NCBI GenBank assembly: GCA_009991425.1
Contig: JAACWH010000030.1
Span: forward strand, 1-62,996
Direction of reading: 5' to 3'
Length of the DNA: 62,996 bases
Source: Leptospira sp.
GTDB taxonomy: Bacteria; Spirochaetota; Leptospiria; Leptospirales; Leptospiraceae
Position 1 is the stretch's first letter, and each line of letters opens with the position of its first letter. Positions 31,756-43,211 of the stretch are shown here, in pieces. The position numbers and the translations under genes are program-made. The notes beneath the pieces were generated by a model. The model was not told the origin of the DNA. It did no database searches and saw only the letters and a list, made by a program, of their open reading frames with translations.

Positions 31756-33594
31756 ATGAAAATAATTAATTTAGGAATATTCGCTCACATTGACGCTGGG
31801 AAAACTACACTTACCGAGCAAATCCTTCATATGGCAGGAGCAATACGTTCTGCCGGAAGCATAGAAGATGGGACTACAGAATCAGATTCGCTGGATATTG
31901 AAGTAGCTAGAGGAATTTCAATCCTATCAAGTCTTTTGCAATTCGAATTTAAAACCAATAAAGAAAAAATTAAAATTAATCTTTTGGATACACCAGGCCA
32001 TTTAGATTTTAGAAATCAAGTTGAGTCAGTTCTTGACTCAATAGATATCGCTATCATAGTTTTGGATGGAAATAGAGGAGTCGAAAGTCAAACCGTACTC
32101 ATACATAACGAACTTATAGAAAAGAAAATTCCAATAGTATTTTTCATTAATAAATTAGACCGCAACTCCGAAAACCTTTCAGATGCAATTCTAAGCATTC
32201 AAGAAAATTTAGGTAAATCACCTTCTATTCTATTTCATGAAGAAGAATCATCTGTGATTTGGAAAAATCCAGAAAAATTTTTAGAGAGAGAACATCTAGA
32301 GCTATTTGAATGGAACGAGGATCTCAGTTCAGAGTATCTAGAGCATCCCCAGCGAATTTATGATATATCAGCCAGAGGTCTTTTTCTTGGAATTATTGAA
32401 TCTAAAATAACTCCAGTGCTAGGTGGTTCAGCTTACTTTGGAAAAGGAGTAGCTGAACTTTTAGAATTGATTTCTCATTTGGATTTTCCTATCCCTATAG
32501 CTCTAGAGGGAGCTGAAATAATTTTATCAAAAAGAATGAACCATTCTGAATTAGGGAAGTTAACTTTTGCGAGAGCACTTAGAAAAATTCATAAAAATGA
32601 AGAATTGAATTTTAAAGGTTCTAATATAAGACTCAGTCGAATCTATAATATCTTTGGTGATAAAGCTGTAGAAATGCTAACTGTTTCACCGGGTGATATG
32701 TTCGCATCTCCTGATCTAAATTCTCTTGAACCCGTAAGACCCATTATTGATTCCCCTTTTGCTGTTATAGTTGAACCAGAATATTCAGAAGATCGTAAAG
32801 ATTTATGGGACTCTATGGTCGGAATCGTATGGGAAGATCCATCTTATCGATTGGAAGAAGATATCGAATTGGGTAGTTTTACACTTTGGGGTCAGGGGGA
32901 ATTGCATTTAGAAATATTTCGAGAACGATTGATGAAAAATTTCTTGAAAAAATTTACTTATGGTGAATTGAAGGTTGCAAGATATGAGCGCAGCAAAATC
33001 ATGGAAAAACAGATTGTTTTTGAGCACACTGCCTATGGAGATAAAGTTTCCAGTGGCACCATCAGTGCAACTCTGCGAGATACTGCCGGATTTTCGAAGC
33101 TAATAGCCTTTGAGGTAAGTCTCCCAGAAAAGATACAAAATGTAGTTACAACAGCTTTCTATGAGGCAATGTCTCGTGGAAGATATCATTTAGAAGTTTT
33201 AGGACTAGAGTGCATTGTGCATTCATTCGTATCGCCTGAAGTCGATTCGGATCAATTCTTAGTTCTTCTTAAGATCGCTGTTGTGAGTGGAATTAGGGGT
33301 GCACTAAGTGAGGGAACGGACATAATAGGTCCAATTTCTGATTTGGAGATTCTCGTGGACGATGTCCATCTGGGATCTACTTTATCTCTGCTTCAGAAGA
33401 GAAACGCACAGGTTCTTGAAATTCAAAAGAAGAACGCAACTAGTTCCATTGTATTAGCCAGAGCAGGTACTGAAAACTTGCTTGGCTTTTCGGGTGCCCT
33501 TAGAAATATGACCAAAGGGACTGGTATTTCTTACCAAAGAAACTCCTTTAACCCCGAAAAATACAACGTTCTTAATGACAGACAGGCCCGTTAG
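31756..33594 (+). CDS. EF-G/Tet(M)-like translational GTPase in the fusA position
   Basis: This 612-residue GTPase is shorter than EF-G (~700) and nearer to ribosomal protection proteins (~640). GTP motifs are G1 AHIDAGKT (10-17), RGIS (52-55), G3 DTPGH (78-82) and G4 NKLD (132-135). The start (MKIINLGIFAHIDAGKTTLT) matches Tet(M)/Tet(O) more than EF-G. The C-terminus (GALRNMTKGTGISYQ) keeps an EF-G domain V signature. No Shine-Dalgarno precedes the ATG. There is no terminator before tuf, so it is likely co-transcribed with it. Alternatives are an EF-G paralogue with a regulatory role or a true drug-protection factor. Canonical EF-G must be encoded elsewhere. Confidence 0.85.
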   Translation: MKIINLGIFAHIDAGKTTLTEQILHMAGAIRSAGSIEDGTTESDSLDIEVARGISILSSLLQFEFKTNKEKIKINLLDTPGHLDFRNQVESVLDSIDIAIIVLDGNRGVESQTVLIHNELIEKKIPIVFFINKLDRNSENLSDAILSIQENLGKSPSILFHEEESSVIWKNPEKFLEREHLELFEWNEDLSSEYLEHPQRIYDISARGLFLGIIESKITPVLGGSAYFGKGVAELLELISHLDFPIPIALEGAEIILSKRMNHSELGKLTFARALRKIHKNEELNFKGSNIRLSRIYNIFGDKAVEMLTVSPGDMFASPDLNSLEPVRPIIDSPFAVIVEPEYSEDRKDLWDSMVGIVWEDPSYRLEEDIELGSFTLWGQGELHLEIFRERLMKNFLKKFTYGELKVARYERSKIMEKQIVFEHTAYGDKVSSGTISATLRDTAGFSKLIAFEVSLPEKIQNVVTTAFYEAMSRGRYHLEVLGLECIVHSFVSPEVDSDQFLVLLKIAVVSGIRGALSEGTDIIGPISDLEILVDDVHLGSTLSLLQKRNAQVLEIQKKNATSSIVLARAGTENLLGFSGALRNMTKGTGISYQRNSFNPEKYNVLNDRQAR

Positions 33595-33629
33595 GGACCG
33601 CATAATTATTTGAGGAGATTGAATAGAGC

Positions 33630-34835
33630 ATGGCTAAAGCAAAATTCGACAGAACAAAACCACACTTGAACATTGGCACGATAGGTCACGTTGACCACGG
33701 CAAAACTACCCTAACGGCTGCTATTACTACTACCCTAGCTAAAAAACTAGGTGGAACTAATAAAGCCATAGCTTACGATCAGATCGACAACGCTCCTGAA
33801 GAAAAAGCTCGTGGGATTACTATTGCTACATCACACCAAGAATACGAAACTGAACAACGTCACTACGCTCACGTAGATTGTCCAGGTCACGCTGACTATG
33901 TTAAGAACATGATCACGGGAGCTGCGCAGATGGATGCCGCTATTTTAGTTGTATCTGCTACTGACGGCGCTATGCCTCAAACCAAAGAACACATCCTACT
34001 TGCTCGTCAGGTTGGTGTTCCTTATATCGTTGTTTATCTAAATAAAGCTGACATGCTAGCTGCGGATGAAAGAAACGATATGGTTGAGATGGTACAAGAA
34101 GAGATTAAAGATCTTTTAAATAAATACAATTTCCCAGGTGATAAGACTCCTTTTATTTCTGGCTCTGCTTTAAAAGCGCTAGAAGGTGATGATTCTGAAT
34201 TAGGTATGCCGTCCATTGAGAAATTGATGGCAGCGGTAGACACTTATATTCCAGATCCACAAAGGATTATCGATAAACCTTTCCTTATGCCTGTAGAAGA
34301 CGTTTTCTCTATCACTGGTCGAGGAACTGTTGCAACTGGAAGAGTTGAGCAAGGTATATTGAAGATTAACGATGAAATTGAGATCGTTGGAATCAGAGAT
34401 ACTACTAAGACTGTAATTACAGGAATTGAAATGTTCCGTAAACTTTTAGATGAAGCTAGAGCAGGTGATAACATCGGAGCTCTTCTTCGTGGAACTAAGA
34501 AAGAAGACATCGAAAGAGGTCAAGTTCTTGCTAAGCCAGGTTCTATTACTCCACACAAAAAGTTTAAATCTGAAGTTTACGTATTAACTAAAGATGAAGG
34601 TGGAAGACACACTCCTTTCTTTAACGATTACAGACCTCAGTTCTACTTTAGAACAACTGACATCACTGGAGTAATTAAACTTCCTGATGGTGCAGAAATG
34701 GTAATGCCTGGTGATAACATCACTATGACTATCGAGCTTATTCACCCAATCGCTATGGACCAAGGTCTTAAATTTGCGATTCGTGAAGGTGGAAGAACGA
34801 TCGGTTCCGGGGTTGTTGCCTCGATAATCGAGTAA
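33630..34835 (+). CDS. tuf: Elongation factor Tu
   Basis: This 401-residue GTPase delivers aminoacyl-tRNA to the ribosome. Motifs are [25 protein letters not shown] and NKAD. The three EF-Tu domains are complete. A GAGGAG Shine-Dalgarno precedes the start. It opens the run of S10-operon genes. Confidence 0.98.
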   Translation: MAKAKFDRTKPHLNIGTIGHVDHGKTTLTAAITTTLAKKLGGTNKAIAYDQIDNAPEEKARGITIATSHQEYETEQRHYAHVDCPGHADYVKNMITGAAQMDAAILVVSATDGAMPQTKEHILLARQVGVPYIVVYLNKADMLAADERNDMVEMVQEEIKDLLNKYNFPGDKTPFISGSALKALEGDDSELGMPSIEKLMAAVDTYIPDPQRIIDKPFLMPVEDVFSITGRGTVATGRVEQGILKINDEIEIVGIRDTTKTVITGIEMFRKLLDEARAGDNIGALLRGTKKEDIERGQVLAKPGSITPHKKFKSEVYVLTKDEGGRHTPFFNDYRPQFYFRTTDITGVIKLPDGAEMVMPGDNITMTIELIHPIAMDQGLKFAIREGGRTIGSGVVASIIE

Positions 34836-34844
34836 GAGCAGAGC

Positions 34845-35153
34845 ATGACAGGCCAACGAATCAGAGTTAAATTAAAAGCTTTTGATCATAGGTTGATTGA
34901 TCAATCAACCTATGAAATCGTAGCCACTGCGAAAAGGACTGGAGCTACTGTCTCCGGTCCAATTCCTCTGCCTACTAAAAAGGAAATTTATACAGTTTTA
35001 CGTTCTCCTCACGTGAATAAAAAAGCGAGAGAGCAATTTGAAATGAGAACACACAAAAGGCTAATTGATATCCTCAATACTAATGAAGATACAGTCGAAG
35101 CTCTTATGAAACTTCAGTTACCAGCTGGTGTTTCAGTTGATATAAAGTCGTAA
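34845..35153 (+). CDS. rpsJ: 30S ribosomal protein S10
   Basis: This 102-residue protein of the 30S head is also NusE in antitermination complexes. [17 protein letters not shown] and RTHKRLIDI are diagnostic. It is the first gene of the S10 group. Confidence 0.98.
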   Translation: MTGQRIRVKLKAFDHRLIDQSTYEIVATAKRTGATVSGPIPLPTKKEIYTVLRSPHVNKKAREQFEMRTHKRLIDILNTNEDTVEALMKLQLPAGVSVDIKS

Positions 35154-35165
35154 GGATTATAGAAA

Positions 35166-35789
35166 ATGGCGAAAGGACTCATCGCAGAAAAAATCGGTAT
35201 GGCTCAAGTCTTTGATGCAGAAGGGAAAGTTATTCCAGTGACTATCCTTCGAGTCGGTCCTTGTGCTGTTTCCCAAATAAAAACAATCTCCAATGATGGA
35301 TATGACGCAGTTCAGTTGGCTTTTGGTATTTCCAAAGAGAAATCTTTGAACAAAGCAATCAAAGGACATTTGGCTAAAACTGGAATCACTTCTCCTAAAC
35401 GCCATTTTAAAGAATTTAGAGATTTTGGTATTGAAGTGACTGCAGGTTCTGAAATTGGAATTTCTGATGTTTTTGAATTGAATGATATTATTAAAGTCTC
35501 TGGAACTTCTAAAGGGAAGGGATTTCAAGGTGTTGTTAAAAGACACAAATTTGCGGGTGGACCTCAAGCCCACGGTTCAAGGTTTCAAAGACACCCTGGT
35601 TCGATAGGAGCAGGCTCTACACCTTCAAGAGTTTTTAAAGGTATGAAAATGGGTGGTAGAATGGGTGCTGATAAATCAACCGTTCGAAATTTGAAAATTA
35701 TTAAAATCAATGTTGAAGAGAATCTTCTATTCGTTTCTGGGAATGTCCCAGGTAGCGATACTTCAATAGTATCCATCGAGAAGATATAA
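35166..35789 (+). CDS. rplC: 50S ribosomal protein L3
   Basis: This 207-residue early assembly protein reaches the peptidyl-transferase centre. The loop [20 protein letters not shown] is present. Confidence 0.98.
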   Translation: MAKGLIAEKIGMAQVFDAEGKVIPVTILRVGPCAVSQIKTISNDGYDAVQLAFGISKEKSLNKAIKGHLAKTGITSPKRHFKEFRDFGIEVTAGSEIGISDVFELNDIIKVSGTSKGKGFQGVVKRHKFAGGPQAHGSRFQRHPGSIGAGSTPSRVFKGMKMGGRMGADKSTVRNLKIIKINVEENLLFVSGNVPGSDTSIVSIEKI

Positions 35790-35803
35790 GGACTTAACCT
35801 AAT

Positions 35804-36445
35804 ATGAAAGCGCAAAAATATTCCAAAGATGGAAAGCTGATCGGAGAAGTTGAACTGCCTGTTGCAATATTTGGAGCAGGAGTTTCTACAGGCGCGATCT
35901 ACGATGCTATTAAAGCAGAAAATGCTAACTTACGTCAAGGGACTCATTCTACTAAAGATAAGTCTGAAGTAAGAGGTGGTGGTGCAAAACCATGGGCACA
36001 AAAAGGAACTGGTAGAGCAAGACAAGGTTCTTCGAGAGCTCCTCATTGGGTTGGTGGTGGTATTATACATGGACCTAAACCAAGAGATTACTCTTCGTCG
36101 CTTTCTAGAAATGTTAAGAAAAGAGCAGTTCTTTCTATATTGAATAAAAAAGCAGAAGAATCTCGAATTAAAATCATTGAAGATATCAGTCCTGAGGAAT
36201 ATTCCACAAAAGCAATATTTGGAATTCTTAAAAACATGGAAGTATCTGACAAAGGGAATGTAGGTATCGTTGTAACTGGTGAAAACCAATTCCTTAAGAG
36301 ATCTACTCGCAACATTCCTTTTTTGAAGTATGTTAACTCAAAAAGGATCGTTTGTAGAGATATTCTTTATAATAACAACTTAATTATTTCTGAAAGTGCA
36401 ATACAAGAAATGTTGCAACAATACGGTAAAGGAGAAGGAAAATAA
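35804..36445 (+). CDS. rplD: 50S ribosomal protein L4
   Basis: This 213-residue exit-tunnel protein has the long loop GGGAKPWAQKGTGRARQGS that reaches the tunnel. Its last base overlaps the first base of rplW (TAATG), indicating coupling. Confidence 0.97.
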   Translation: MKAQKYSKDGKLIGEVELPVAIFGAGVSTGAIYDAIKAENANLRQGTHSTKDKSEVRGGGAKPWAQKGTGRARQGSSRAPHWVGGGIIHGPKPRDYSSSLSRNVKKRAVLSILNKKAEESRIKIIEDISPEEYSTKAIFGILKNMEVSDKGNVGIVVTGENQFLKRSTRNIPFLKYVNSKRIVCRDILYNNNLIISESAIQEMLQQYGKGEGK

Positions 36446-36786
36446 TGAGTCCAGAACAAGTTATCATCGCTCCTATGATTACTGAAAAATCGCAAGATTT
36501 AGAAGTAATACATGAAAGAATTGAAGCAAAAAGAAAAACATCAAGAAGATCATCTAATGGTAAAAAGATAACAAAATATACTTTTAGAATCCACCCAGAT
36601 GCAAATAAAATTCAAGTTAAAGAAGCTATTAAAAAAATCTTTAATGCGAATCCAGCTTCTGTAAACATCCAAGTTTATAGAGGTAAAATAAAGAGATTTC
36701 GTTCCATGCCAGCTCAAAAAGCTCATTGGAAGAAAGCTATCGTTACATTTAACGATGGAACTACTTTGGATATAGTTAAGGTATAA
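36445..36786 (+). CDS. rplW: 50S ribosomal protein L23
   Basis: This 113-residue tunnel-exit protein is the docking site for trigger factor and SRP. It starts [12 protein letters not shown] basic insert of about 15 residues ([17 protein letters not shown]) follows the first helix before [19 protein letters not shown]. Confidence 0.95.
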   Translation: MSPEQVIIAPMITEKSQDLEVIHERIEAKRKTSRRSSNGKKITKYTFRIHPDANKIQVKEAIKKIFNANPASVNIQVYRGKIKRFRSMPAQKAHWKKAIVTFNDGTTLDIVKV

Positions 36787-36788
36787 TT

Positions 36789-37625
36789 ATGGGTATCAAG
36801 AAACTTAAACCATACACAGCTACAACAAGATACACATCTAAGTTAGATTATTCTGAGGTAACTGTAGATAAGCCTAAGAAAAGTTTAACTTCTAAAGGTA
36901 ATTACAAAGCTGGTAGAGGCGATGGTGGTAAAATTTCCGTTCGTCATAAAGGTGGTCGTGTTAAGAGAAAATATCGAATTATTGATTTCAAAAGAAAGAA
37001 ATTCGGAATTCCTGCAACTGTTAAAACAATTGAATACGATCCAAACCGTTCTTCCTTTATCGCATTGATTTGTTATGCTGATGGTGAATATACTTATATA
37101 CTCTCTCCTGCAGGATTGAAAGTAGGAGACAAGATCCAAAGCGGTCCTGATTCCGAAATAAAAGTAGGAAATTCTCTTCCACTTTCTAAAATTCCTCCTG
37201 GTACTAACGTTCATTGTGTTGAAATGCAACCTGGACGTGGTGCTCAAATTGTAAGAACTGCAGGAACTTTTGCTGTTATAGCCGCTAAAGATGGTGATTA
37301 CGTAAGCTTAAAGCTTCCATCTACTGAAGTAAGAAAGATTAGAAAAGATTGTTTAGCAACTATTGGTGAACTAAGTAATAAAGATCATAATCTAGTTGCA
37401 ATCGGTAAAGCTGGAAGAAGCAGATGGTTAGGTAAACGTCCTTCTGTTAGAGGAGTCGTGATGAATCCTGTAGATCACCCTCATGGTGGTGGGGAAGGTA
37501 GAACTTCCGGTGGACGCCATCCAGTTTCCCCTTGGGGTCAACCAGCTAAGGGTTATAAAACTAGAACTAATAGTACGACAGATAAATTCATCGTACAAAA
37601 AAGAAAAAGGAACCGGAAGAGATAG
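36789..37625 (+). CDS. rplB: 50S ribosomal protein L2
   Basis: This 278-residue protein is needed for subunit joining and peptidyl transfer. The conserved [13 protein letters not shown] and the His near the centre are present. Confidence 0.98.
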   Translation: MGIKKLKPYTATTRYTSKLDYSEVTVDKPKKSLTSKGNYKAGRGDGGKISVRHKGGRVKRKYRIIDFKRKKFGIPATVKTIEYDPNRSSFIALICYADGEYTYILSPAGLKVGDKIQSGPDSEIKVGNSLPLSKIPPGTNVHCVEMQPGRGAQIVRTAGTFAVIAAKDGDYVSLKLPSTEVRKIRKDCLATIGELSNKDHNLVAIGKAGRSRWLGKRPSVRGVVMNPVDHPHGGGEGRTSGGRHPVSPWGQPAKGYKTRTNSTTDKFIVQKRKRNRKR

Positions 37626-37633
37626 GTAGCAGC

Positions 37634-37912
37634 ATGGCAAGAAGTTTAAAAAAAGGCCCTTTTATCGATGATCACCTGATGAAAAAAATAACCAAAATGA
37701 ATTCAGAAGGACAAAAAAAACCATTTAAGACTTGGTCACGTCGTAGCACCATCTATCCTGATATGATTGGACACACAGTAATGGTTCACAATGGTAAGCA
37801 ATTTATTCCAGTTTTTGTTAATGATAACATGATTGGTCATAAGCTTGGAGAATTTGCACCTTCAAGAACATTCAGAGGACACTCTGGTGATAAAAAGGCA
37901 GTGAAAAAGTAG
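37634..37912 (+). CDS. rpsS: 30S ribosomal protein S19
   Basis: This 92-residue 30S head protein has [13 protein letters not shown] and the typical [15 protein letters not shown] segment. Confidence 0.98.
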   Translation: MARSLKKGPFIDDHLMKKITKMNSEGQKKPFKTWSRRSTIYPDMIGHTVMVHNGKQFIPVFVNDNMIGHKLGEFAPSRTFRGHSGDKKAVKK

Positions 37913-37918
37913 GATAAT

Positions 37919-38275
37919 ATGGAAGCCAAAGCAGTTGCTAAACACGTAAGAATTTCTGCTAGAAAAGCTAGATTGGTTGCCAACGAGGTTCGTGGGTATG
38001 GTTACCAAGAAGCTATGGATATTCTTAAATTTACTAATAAAAAAGCATCAGATATGATAATTGATCTACTAAATTCAGCAGTATCAAACGCAATTCAAGT
38101 AAATGAAAATGTAAATCCTCAAGAACTATTTATCAGTAAGATTTATGTAGATGATGGTCCTATCATGAAGAGATACCGTCCTAGAGCGAGAGGTAGAGCT
38201 TCTCGTATTCGTAAGAGACTTAGCCATATAACTTTGGTTTTGTCTGACAAAGCTAAGGAAACAGAAGGGAAATAG
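37919..38275 (+). CDS. rplV: 50S ribosomal protein L22
   Basis: This 118-residue tunnel protein starts with a helix that matches [13 protein letters not shown]. Its beta-hairpin [18 protein letters not shown] lines the exit tunnel. Confidence 0.98.
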   Translation: MEAKAVAKHVRISARKARLVANEVRGYGYQEAMDILKFTNKKASDMIIDLLNSAVSNAIQVNENVNPQELFISKIYVDDGPIMKRYRPRARGRASRIRKRLSHITLVLSDKAKETEGK

Positions 38276-38276
38276 T

Positions 38277-38954
38277 ATGGGACAGAAAGTCAATCCAATC
38301 GGACTCAGACTAGGTATAACTCGAACTTGGGATTCAATTTGGTATTCCAAGATGGATTATAGAAAAAACCTACATGAAGATCTTAAGATCAAAAAGTTTT
38401 TATTAAAAAAACTGAAAACTGCAGGCGTTGTGAAAATCATCGTAGAACGTTTTCCTGAAAAAATAAATGTTAATATTCATACTTCTAAGCCTGGTATGGT
38501 CATTGGCCAAAAAGGTAATAATATTGAGATGATTAAAACTCAGCTCAAAGGCATGGCTGAAAAACCAATTAGCCTAAATATTATAGAAGTTAAAAAACCA
38601 GAAATCGTTGCTCAGGCAGTTGCTGAAACTGTTGCTATTCAAATCGAACAACGTATGCCTTTCCGTCGTGTTATGAAGCAAGAACTTCGTAGAGCGATGA
38701 GAGGTGGTGTTGAAGGAATTAAAATCCAAATTTCCGGAAGATTAAACGGAGCGGATATGGCTCGTGTAGAAAAATACATGGAAGGCCGAGTTCCCTTACA
38801 CACACTTAGAGCAAAGATTGATTACGGTTTCAAAGAAGCACTAACAACTTATGGTCAAATTGGTGTTAAAGTTTGGACTTATACAGGCGATCACTTCCCA
38901 ACAAAAGAAGAATCGGATGATGATAAATACGCTGTCAAAAGAAGGACGAGTTAA
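38277..38954 (+). CDS. rpsC: 30S ribosomal protein S3
   Basis: This 225-residue protein at the mRNA entrance has an N-terminal [12 protein letters not shown], a KH domain GxxG loop in [11 protein letters not shown], and the C-terminal [16 protein letters not shown]. Confidence 0.98.
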   Translation: MGQKVNPIGLRLGITRTWDSIWYSKMDYRKNLHEDLKIKKFLLKKLKTAGVVKIIVERFPEKINVNIHTSKPGMVIGQKGNNIEMIKTQLKGMAEKPISLNIIEVKKPEIVAQAVAETVAIQIEQRMPFRRVMKQELRRAMRGGVEGIKIQISGRLNGADMARVEKYMEGRVPLHTLRAKIDYGFKEALTTYGQIGVKVWTYTGDHFPTKEESDDDKYAVKRRTS

Positions 38955-38966
38955 TAGGAGTTCTTA

Positions 38967-39380
38967 ATGTTATCCCCCAAAAGAGTTAAATTTAGAAAAA
39001 GACAACGAGGCAGACTCAAGGGCAAAGACGAAAGAGGCTCAAAAGTTTCTTTCGGTGAGTTTGGTTTAAAAGCCATAACTTCTGGTCGTTTGACTGCTCG
39101 CCAAATTGAGGCAGCAAGGATTACTATTAACCGCCAAGTTAAACGAGGTGGTAAATTATGGATCCGTATTTTTCCACATGTTCCTATTACTAAGAAACCT
39201 GCTGAAACCAGGATGGGTAAAGGAAAAGGAAATCCTGAGTATTGGATTGCTGAAATTCGTCCAGGTAGAGTTCTTTTTGAAATGGCTGGTGTTGATGAAG
39301 CTACTGCTAAAAAAGCTTTAGAACTTGCATCATTTAAACTTCCACTTCAAACAACATTCGTTAAAAGGAGCTTATTGTGA
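38967..39380 (+). CDS. rplP: 50S ribosomal protein L16
   Basis: This 137-residue protein lies beside the A-site t[19 protein letters not shown] and [19 protein letters not shown] are typical. It overlaps rpmC by 4 nt (GTGA). Confidence 0.97.
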   Translation: MLSPKRVKFRKRQRGRLKGKDERGSKVSFGEFGLKAITSGRLTARQIEAARITINRQVKRGGKLWIRIFPHVPITKKPAETRMGKGKGNPEYWIAEIRPGRVLFEMAGVDEATAKKALELASFKLPLQTTFVKRSLL

Positions 39381-39583
39381 AAAATAAACTACACGAATTA
39401 TCTGAAAAAGATTTAAATACCCAATTGGATGAAGCAAGGGAAGAAATTCGAAGCCAAAGATTTAAATTTGCCGTAGAAAAGAACTTGGAAAATCCTAAGA
39501 AAATTAGAGATACAAAAAGAAAAATAGCCAGAATTCTTACGATCCAAAGAGAACGTGAGTTAGCTAAAGGCACTGGCAGGTAA
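39377..39583 (+). CDS. rpmC: 50S ribosomal protein L29
   Basis: This 68-residue two-helix protein lies at the tunnel exit. The GTG start overlaps the rplP stop. LRFKxA-type motif appears as [18 protein letters not shown]. Confidence 0.95.
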   Translation: MKNKLHELSEKDLNTQLDEAREEIRSQRFKFAVEKNLENPKKIRDTKRKIARILTIQRERELAKGTGR

Positions 39584-39587
39584 ATCA

Positions 39588-39857
39588 ATGGAACACGCAG
39601 AACAAAGAAAATCTCTGACAGTAACTGGGAAAGTAGTTTCTAATTCAATGGACAAGACGGTTGTCATAGAGTCCATCACTAAGAAAATGCATCCTTTATT
39701 TAAAAAGATTACTACCAATACATCTCGGATTAAGATCCATGATGAAAAGAACCAATGCAATATAGGTGATGTTATCCTCGCAGTAGAGACTAGACCTTTA
39801 TCTAGCCAAAAGCATCATAAACTTGTTAAAATTCTTGAGAAGGCTAAACAACTATGA
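39588..39857 (+). CDS. rpsQ: 30S ribosomal protein S17
   Basis: This 89-residue OB-fold primary rRNA-binding protein contains [17 protein letters not shown] and [20 protein letters not shown]. It overlaps rplN by 4 nt. Confidence 0.96.
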   Translation: MEHAEQRKSLTVTGKVVSNSMDKTVVIESITKKMHPLFKKITTNTSRIKIHDEKNQCNIGDVILAVETRPLSSQKHHKLVKILEKAKQL

Positions 39858-40246
39858 TTCAGCAAGAAACTATTTTGCAAGTAGCCGATAACTCTGGTAT
39901 CAAAAAAGTTATGTGTATCAAAGTTTTAGGTGGTTCTAAGAAAAGATACGCTACTATTGGTGATGAAATTATTGTAGCTGTGAAATCTTCTCAGCCTGGT
40001 TACGGACTAAGAGACGGACAGGGGAAAAAAGTTCATGGTAAAGCAGTTCAACGCGCTGTGGTTGTCCGAACTAAAAAAGAAATCAGAAGACCAGATGGAA
40101 CTTATATCCGCTTCGATGATAATGCTGTAGCAATCATCGATGATAAAGGAAATCCAAAAGGTACACGTATTTTTGGACCTGTTGCTAGAGAGCTTCGTGA
40201 TAAAAAATACATGAAGATTGTATCTCTTGCTCCGGAGGTTTTATAA
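39854..40246 (+). CDS. rplN: 50S ribosomal protein L14
   Basis: This 130-residue protein at the subunit interface is the binding surface for the silencing factor RsfS in other bacteria. [19 protein letters not shown] and [15 protein letters not shown] are conserved. The stop overlaps the rplX start by one base. Confidence 0.98.
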   Translation: MIQQETILQVADNSGIKKVMCIKVLGGSKKRYATIGDEIIVAVKSSQPGYGLRDGQGKKVHGKAVQRAVVVRTKKEIRRPDGTYIRFDDNAVAIIDDKGNPKGTRIFGPVARELRDKKYMKIVSLAPEVL

Positions 40247-40602
40247 TGCCAGCTAAGTTAACGTATAGAGGATCAGACTATACTAAATTTAAGAAGATAA
40301 AATTACAAAAAGATGATGAAGTCATTGTAATTGCCGGAAAAGACAAAGGCAAAAAAGGTAAAATCCTAGCTATTGATAAGAAAAAAGACCGAGTCTTTGT
40401 TGAGGGCGTAAACAAAAAAAGAAGATTTGTTCGACCTACTCAAGAAAATCCTCAAGGCGGTCAGATTGAAATTGAATTTCCAATTCACATTTCTAATGTC
40501 ATGTTTTTTGACTCTAAGAAGAAAACAGGCGTTAGATTAGGAGTGGGCGAATCAAAAGGCAATAAGATCAGGATTTCTAGACCGGAAGGGAAGGAGATTT
40601 AA
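40246..40602 (+). CDS. rplX: 50S ribosomal protein L24
   Basis: This 118-residue assembly initiator has the KOW motif [19 protein letters not shown]. The size is slightly above the usual ~104, with a longer N-terminus. Confidence 0.96.
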   Translation: MPAKLTYRGSDYTKFKKIKLQKDDEVIVIAGKDKGKKGKILAIDKKKDRVFVEGVNKKRRFVRPTQENPQGGQIEIEFPIHISNVMFFDSKKKTGVRLGVGESKGNKIRISRPEGKEI

Positions 40603-40605
40603 TCC

Positions 40606-41157
40606 ATGCAAGTTCCTCGTTTAAAAGAGAAATATTTAAAAAATATTCGTCCAGAACTCCAAAAAAAACTCGGACATAAATCCGTAATGAGAGTTCCTAA
40701 ATTAGAAAAAATCGTATTGAATGTTGGTATGGGTGAAGCTCATGCAAACCCCAAAATGATGGAAGCAGCTTTAGATGAATTAGGTTTAATTACTGGCCAA
40801 AAAGCAGTAAAAACTATCGCTAAGAAATCAATAGCTGGTTTTAAAGTTAGGGAAGGTATGGTTCTAGGTTGTAAAGTTACTCTACGTGGGAATTACATGT
40901 ATGAGTTTCTAGACAGGTTCATCAACGTTGCTCTACCTAGGGTACGTGACTTTAAAGGTGTAAACCCGAAAGGTTTTGATGGTCGTGGGAATTATAATAT
41001 TTCTATCAAAGAACAAATTATTTTCCCTGAAATTCAATTTGATAAGATTAATAACATTTATGGAATTAATATAACTTTTGTCACATCTACGGATGTGGAC
41101 ACAGAGGCTTACGACCTATTCAGTGGGTTCGGAATGCCATACAAGAATAAGAACTAA
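40606..41157 (+). CDS. rplE: 50S ribosomal protein L5
   Basis: This 183-residue protein binds 5S rRNA in the central protuberance. [16 protein letters not shown] and [16 protein letters not shown] are diagnostic. Confidence 0.98.
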   Translation: MQVPRLKEKYLKNIRPELQKKLGHKSVMRVPKLEKIVLNVGMGEAHANPKMMEAALDELGLITGQKAVKTIAKKSIAGFKVREGMVLGCKVTLRGNYMYEFLDRFINVALPRVRDFKGVNPKGFDGRGNYNISIKEQIIFPEIQFDKINNIYGINITFVTSTDVDTEAYDLFSGFGMPYKNKN

Positions 41158-41169
41158 TAGGAGAAGAAC

Positions 41170-41355
41170 ATGGCTAAAAAATCAATGATTGAAAGACATG
41201 CAAAGAAGAAGAAATTTCAAGTAAGAGAATATACTAGATGCCCACTTTGCGGTCGTGTTCGAGGTTATATTAGAAGATTTGATATGTGTAGAATTTGCTT
41301 TCGTGATTTAGCAAGTAAAGGTCAAATACCTGGCGTAGTGAAAGCTTCCTGGTAA
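41170..41355 (+). CDS. rpsN: 30S ribosomal protein S14, zinc type
   Basis: This 61-residue short form has the CxxC..CxxC zinc site in [10 protein letters not shown] and [12 protein letters not shown]. This form depends on zinc, unlike the longer C-minus paralogue found in some bacteria under zinc limitation. Confidence 0.97.
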   Translation: MAKKSMIERHAKKKKFQVREYTRCPLCGRVRGYIRRFDMCRICFRDLASKGQIPGVVKASW

Positions 41356-41374
41356 ACAAAATTAAGAGGTTATT

Positions 41375-41773
41375 ATGAGTCTATCAGATCCAATCGCAGA
41401 TATGCTAACAAGAATCAGAAATGCACAACGTGCTAAACACGAATCATGTGTAATTCCAGGTTCTAAAATTAAGAAAAACATTTTAGAACTTTTGAAAGAT
41501 GAAGGTTACATTGCAGAAATCAATACTGTAAAAACAGGAAGCTTTGATGATTTTCAAGTAAAATTGAAATACGATTCCGAGAAAAAGCCTGTAATCAGAA
41601 TCATTGAAAAAGTATCTAAGCCAGGAAGACGAATTTATATTCAATCTTCTGAAATTCGCCCTTTCCGAAATAATTTAGGAACATTAATTATTTCTACATC
41701 GCAAGGTGTAATGACTGGAAAGAAAGCAAAACAACTCAAAATTGGAGGGGAAGTAATCTGTAAGGTATTCTAA
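41375..41773 (+). CDS. rpsH: 30S ribosomal protein S8
   Basis: This 132-residue primary binding protein of the 30S platform is, in E. coli, the spc-operon autorepressor. [13 protein letters not shown] and [13 protein letters not shown] are conserved. Confidence 0.98.
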   Translation: MSLSDPIADMLTRIRNAQRAKHESCVIPGSKIKKNILELLKDEGYIAEINTVKTGSFDDFQVKLKYDSEKKPVIRIIEKVSKPGRRIYIQSSEIRPFRNNLGTLIISTSQGVMTGKKAKQLKIGGEVICKVF

Positions 41774-41792
41774 CCAAACAGAAGAACTAATC

Positions 41793-42332
41793 ATGTCCAG
41801 AGTAGGAAAAGCAATCGTAACAATTCCACCAAAAGTGGAAATTAAAGACAACGGAAATTCAATATTAGTAAAAGGTCCTCTAGGGGAAATTTCTACTCCT
41901 ATATTTGAAGGAATTTCGTTAAACCAAGAGAATGAAACAGTTTCTTTCGTTAGATCTTCTGAACAAAAGAAGATAATCGCCCTGCATGGACTTGTTCGTG
42001 CACTTTTTAATAATTCAGTTAAAGGCGTTACAGAAGGCTGGACTCGAAATCTTGAAATTACTGGTGTAGGTTATAGAGCACAGGTGAGAGGAAAAGATTT
42101 AGTAATGAGTCTTGGATATTCACATGAAGTTGTATTTCCAACTCCAAACGGAATTAAGATTGAAGTTGCTGATCAGTTAAAAATAAAAATTTCTGGAATC
42201 GACCGCCAATTGGTCGGTCAAGTTGCAGCTGATATTCGTTCAAAACGTCCTCCAGAACCATATAAAGGAAAAGGAATTCGTTATTCTGATGAAGTTGTCA
42301 AGCGTAAGGCTGGAAAGACAGGTAAAAAATAA
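41793..42332 (+). CDS. rplF: 50S ribosomal protein L6
   Basis: This 179-residue protein near the factor-binding site contains the duplicated fold with [20 protein letters not shown] and the C-terminal [13 protein letters not shown]. Confidence 0.98.
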   Translation: MSRVGKAIVTIPPKVEIKDNGNSILVKGPLGEISTPIFEGISLNQENETVSFVRSSEQKKIIALHGLVRALFNNSVKGVTEGWTRNLEITGVGYRAQVRGKDLVMSLGYSHEVVFPTPNGIKIEVADQLKIKISGIDRQLVGQVAADIRSKRPPEPYKGKGIRYSDEVVKRKAGKTGKK

Positions 42333-42335
42333 GCC

Positions 42336-42704
42336 ATGATCAACAAAACTAAGAAGAATATTAATAAAAAAAGAAGAGCAGAGAGAGTTCGTTTTACTTT
42401 AAAGAAAAATGGGAATAGACCTAGATTGGTTTTCAACAAATCTAATAAATTCCTTACTGCTCAGATTATAGATGATACTAAGGGAGTTACTTTAGCTTAT
42501 GCTACCACTCTTGAAAAATCATTTCCAAGTCATGAAAATAGCAAGAAAAGCAAAAGTGCAGCAACTACTCTCGGTAAGGTAATTGCAGAACGTGCTTCTA
42601 AGGCCGGAGTTAAAATCGTAATGTTGGATAGATCAGGAATGCTCTATCATGGTGCTATTTCTGCTTTTGCAGATTCTGCTAGAGAAGGTGGTTTGGAGTT
42701 CTAA
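42336..42704 (+). CDS. rplR: 50S ribosomal protein L18
   Basis: This 122-residue 5S rRNA-binding protein has [20 protein letters not shown] and a C-terminus typical of L18 ([18 protein letters not shown]). Confidence 0.97.
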   Translation: MINKTKKNINKKRRAERVRFTLKKNGNRPRLVFNKSNKFLTAQIIDDTKGVTLAYATTLEKSFPSHENSKKSKSAATTLGKVIAERASKAGVKIVMLDRSGMLYHGAISAFADSAREGGLEF

Positions 42705-42705
42705 T

Positions 42706-43209
42706 ATGATAGTTGAAGAAGAACAAAAAGAATTTACAGAGAAGGTCGTAAAGATCGATCGAGTTGCTAAAGTTGTTAAAGGTGGAAGACGATTTTCATT
42801 TAATGCTTTATCAGTGGTTGGTGATGGAAAAGGAAAAGTAGGAATCGGATTTGGTAAAGCAAATGAAGTTCCAGATGCAATTCGTAAATCTATTGAAAGT
42901 GCTAAGAAAAATCTTCTTAACATTGATTTCAATGGTCATACGATTCCTCATGAAGTTATAGGCCAATTTAAATCAGCACGAGTTCTCTTAAAACCAGCCT
43001 CTGCAGGAACTGGAATTATTGCTGGAGCACATGTTCGATCTGTTGTAGAAAGAATTGGAGTCCAAGACTTACTTTCTAAGACATACGGTTCTGGAAATGC
43101 TATGAATATTGTAAAAGCAACTTTAGATGCATTGACTCAGCTACAGACTCCGTCTTCCGCTTTAAAAAGAAGAGGAATTTCTTTCTCAAAATTATTTGGT
43201 AAGGATTGA
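42706..43209 (+). CDS. rpsE: 30S ribosomal protein S5
   Basis: This 167-residue protein helps decoding fidelity and forms the mRNA entrance with S3 and S4. The start at ATG 42706, one base after the rplR stop, is chosen over upstream in-frame ATG 42649 that would overlap rpl[20 protein letters not shown] and [15 protein letters not shown] are conserved. Confidence 0.97.
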   Translation: MIVEEEQKEFTEKVVKIDRVAKVVKGGRRFSFNALSVVGDGKGKVGIGFGKANEVPDAIRKSIESAKKNLLNIDFNGHTIPHEVIGQFKSARVLLKPASAGTGIIAGAHVRSVVERIGVQDLLSKTYGSGNAMNIVKATLDALTQLQTPSSALKRRGISFSKLFGKD

Positions 43210-43211
43210 TC

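Noticed and set aside
42649..42705. 19-residue N-terminal extension of S5 from an upstream ATG
   Set aside because: It overlaps rplR, encodes a hydrophobic stretch foreign to S5, and the normal S5 start follows at 42706.
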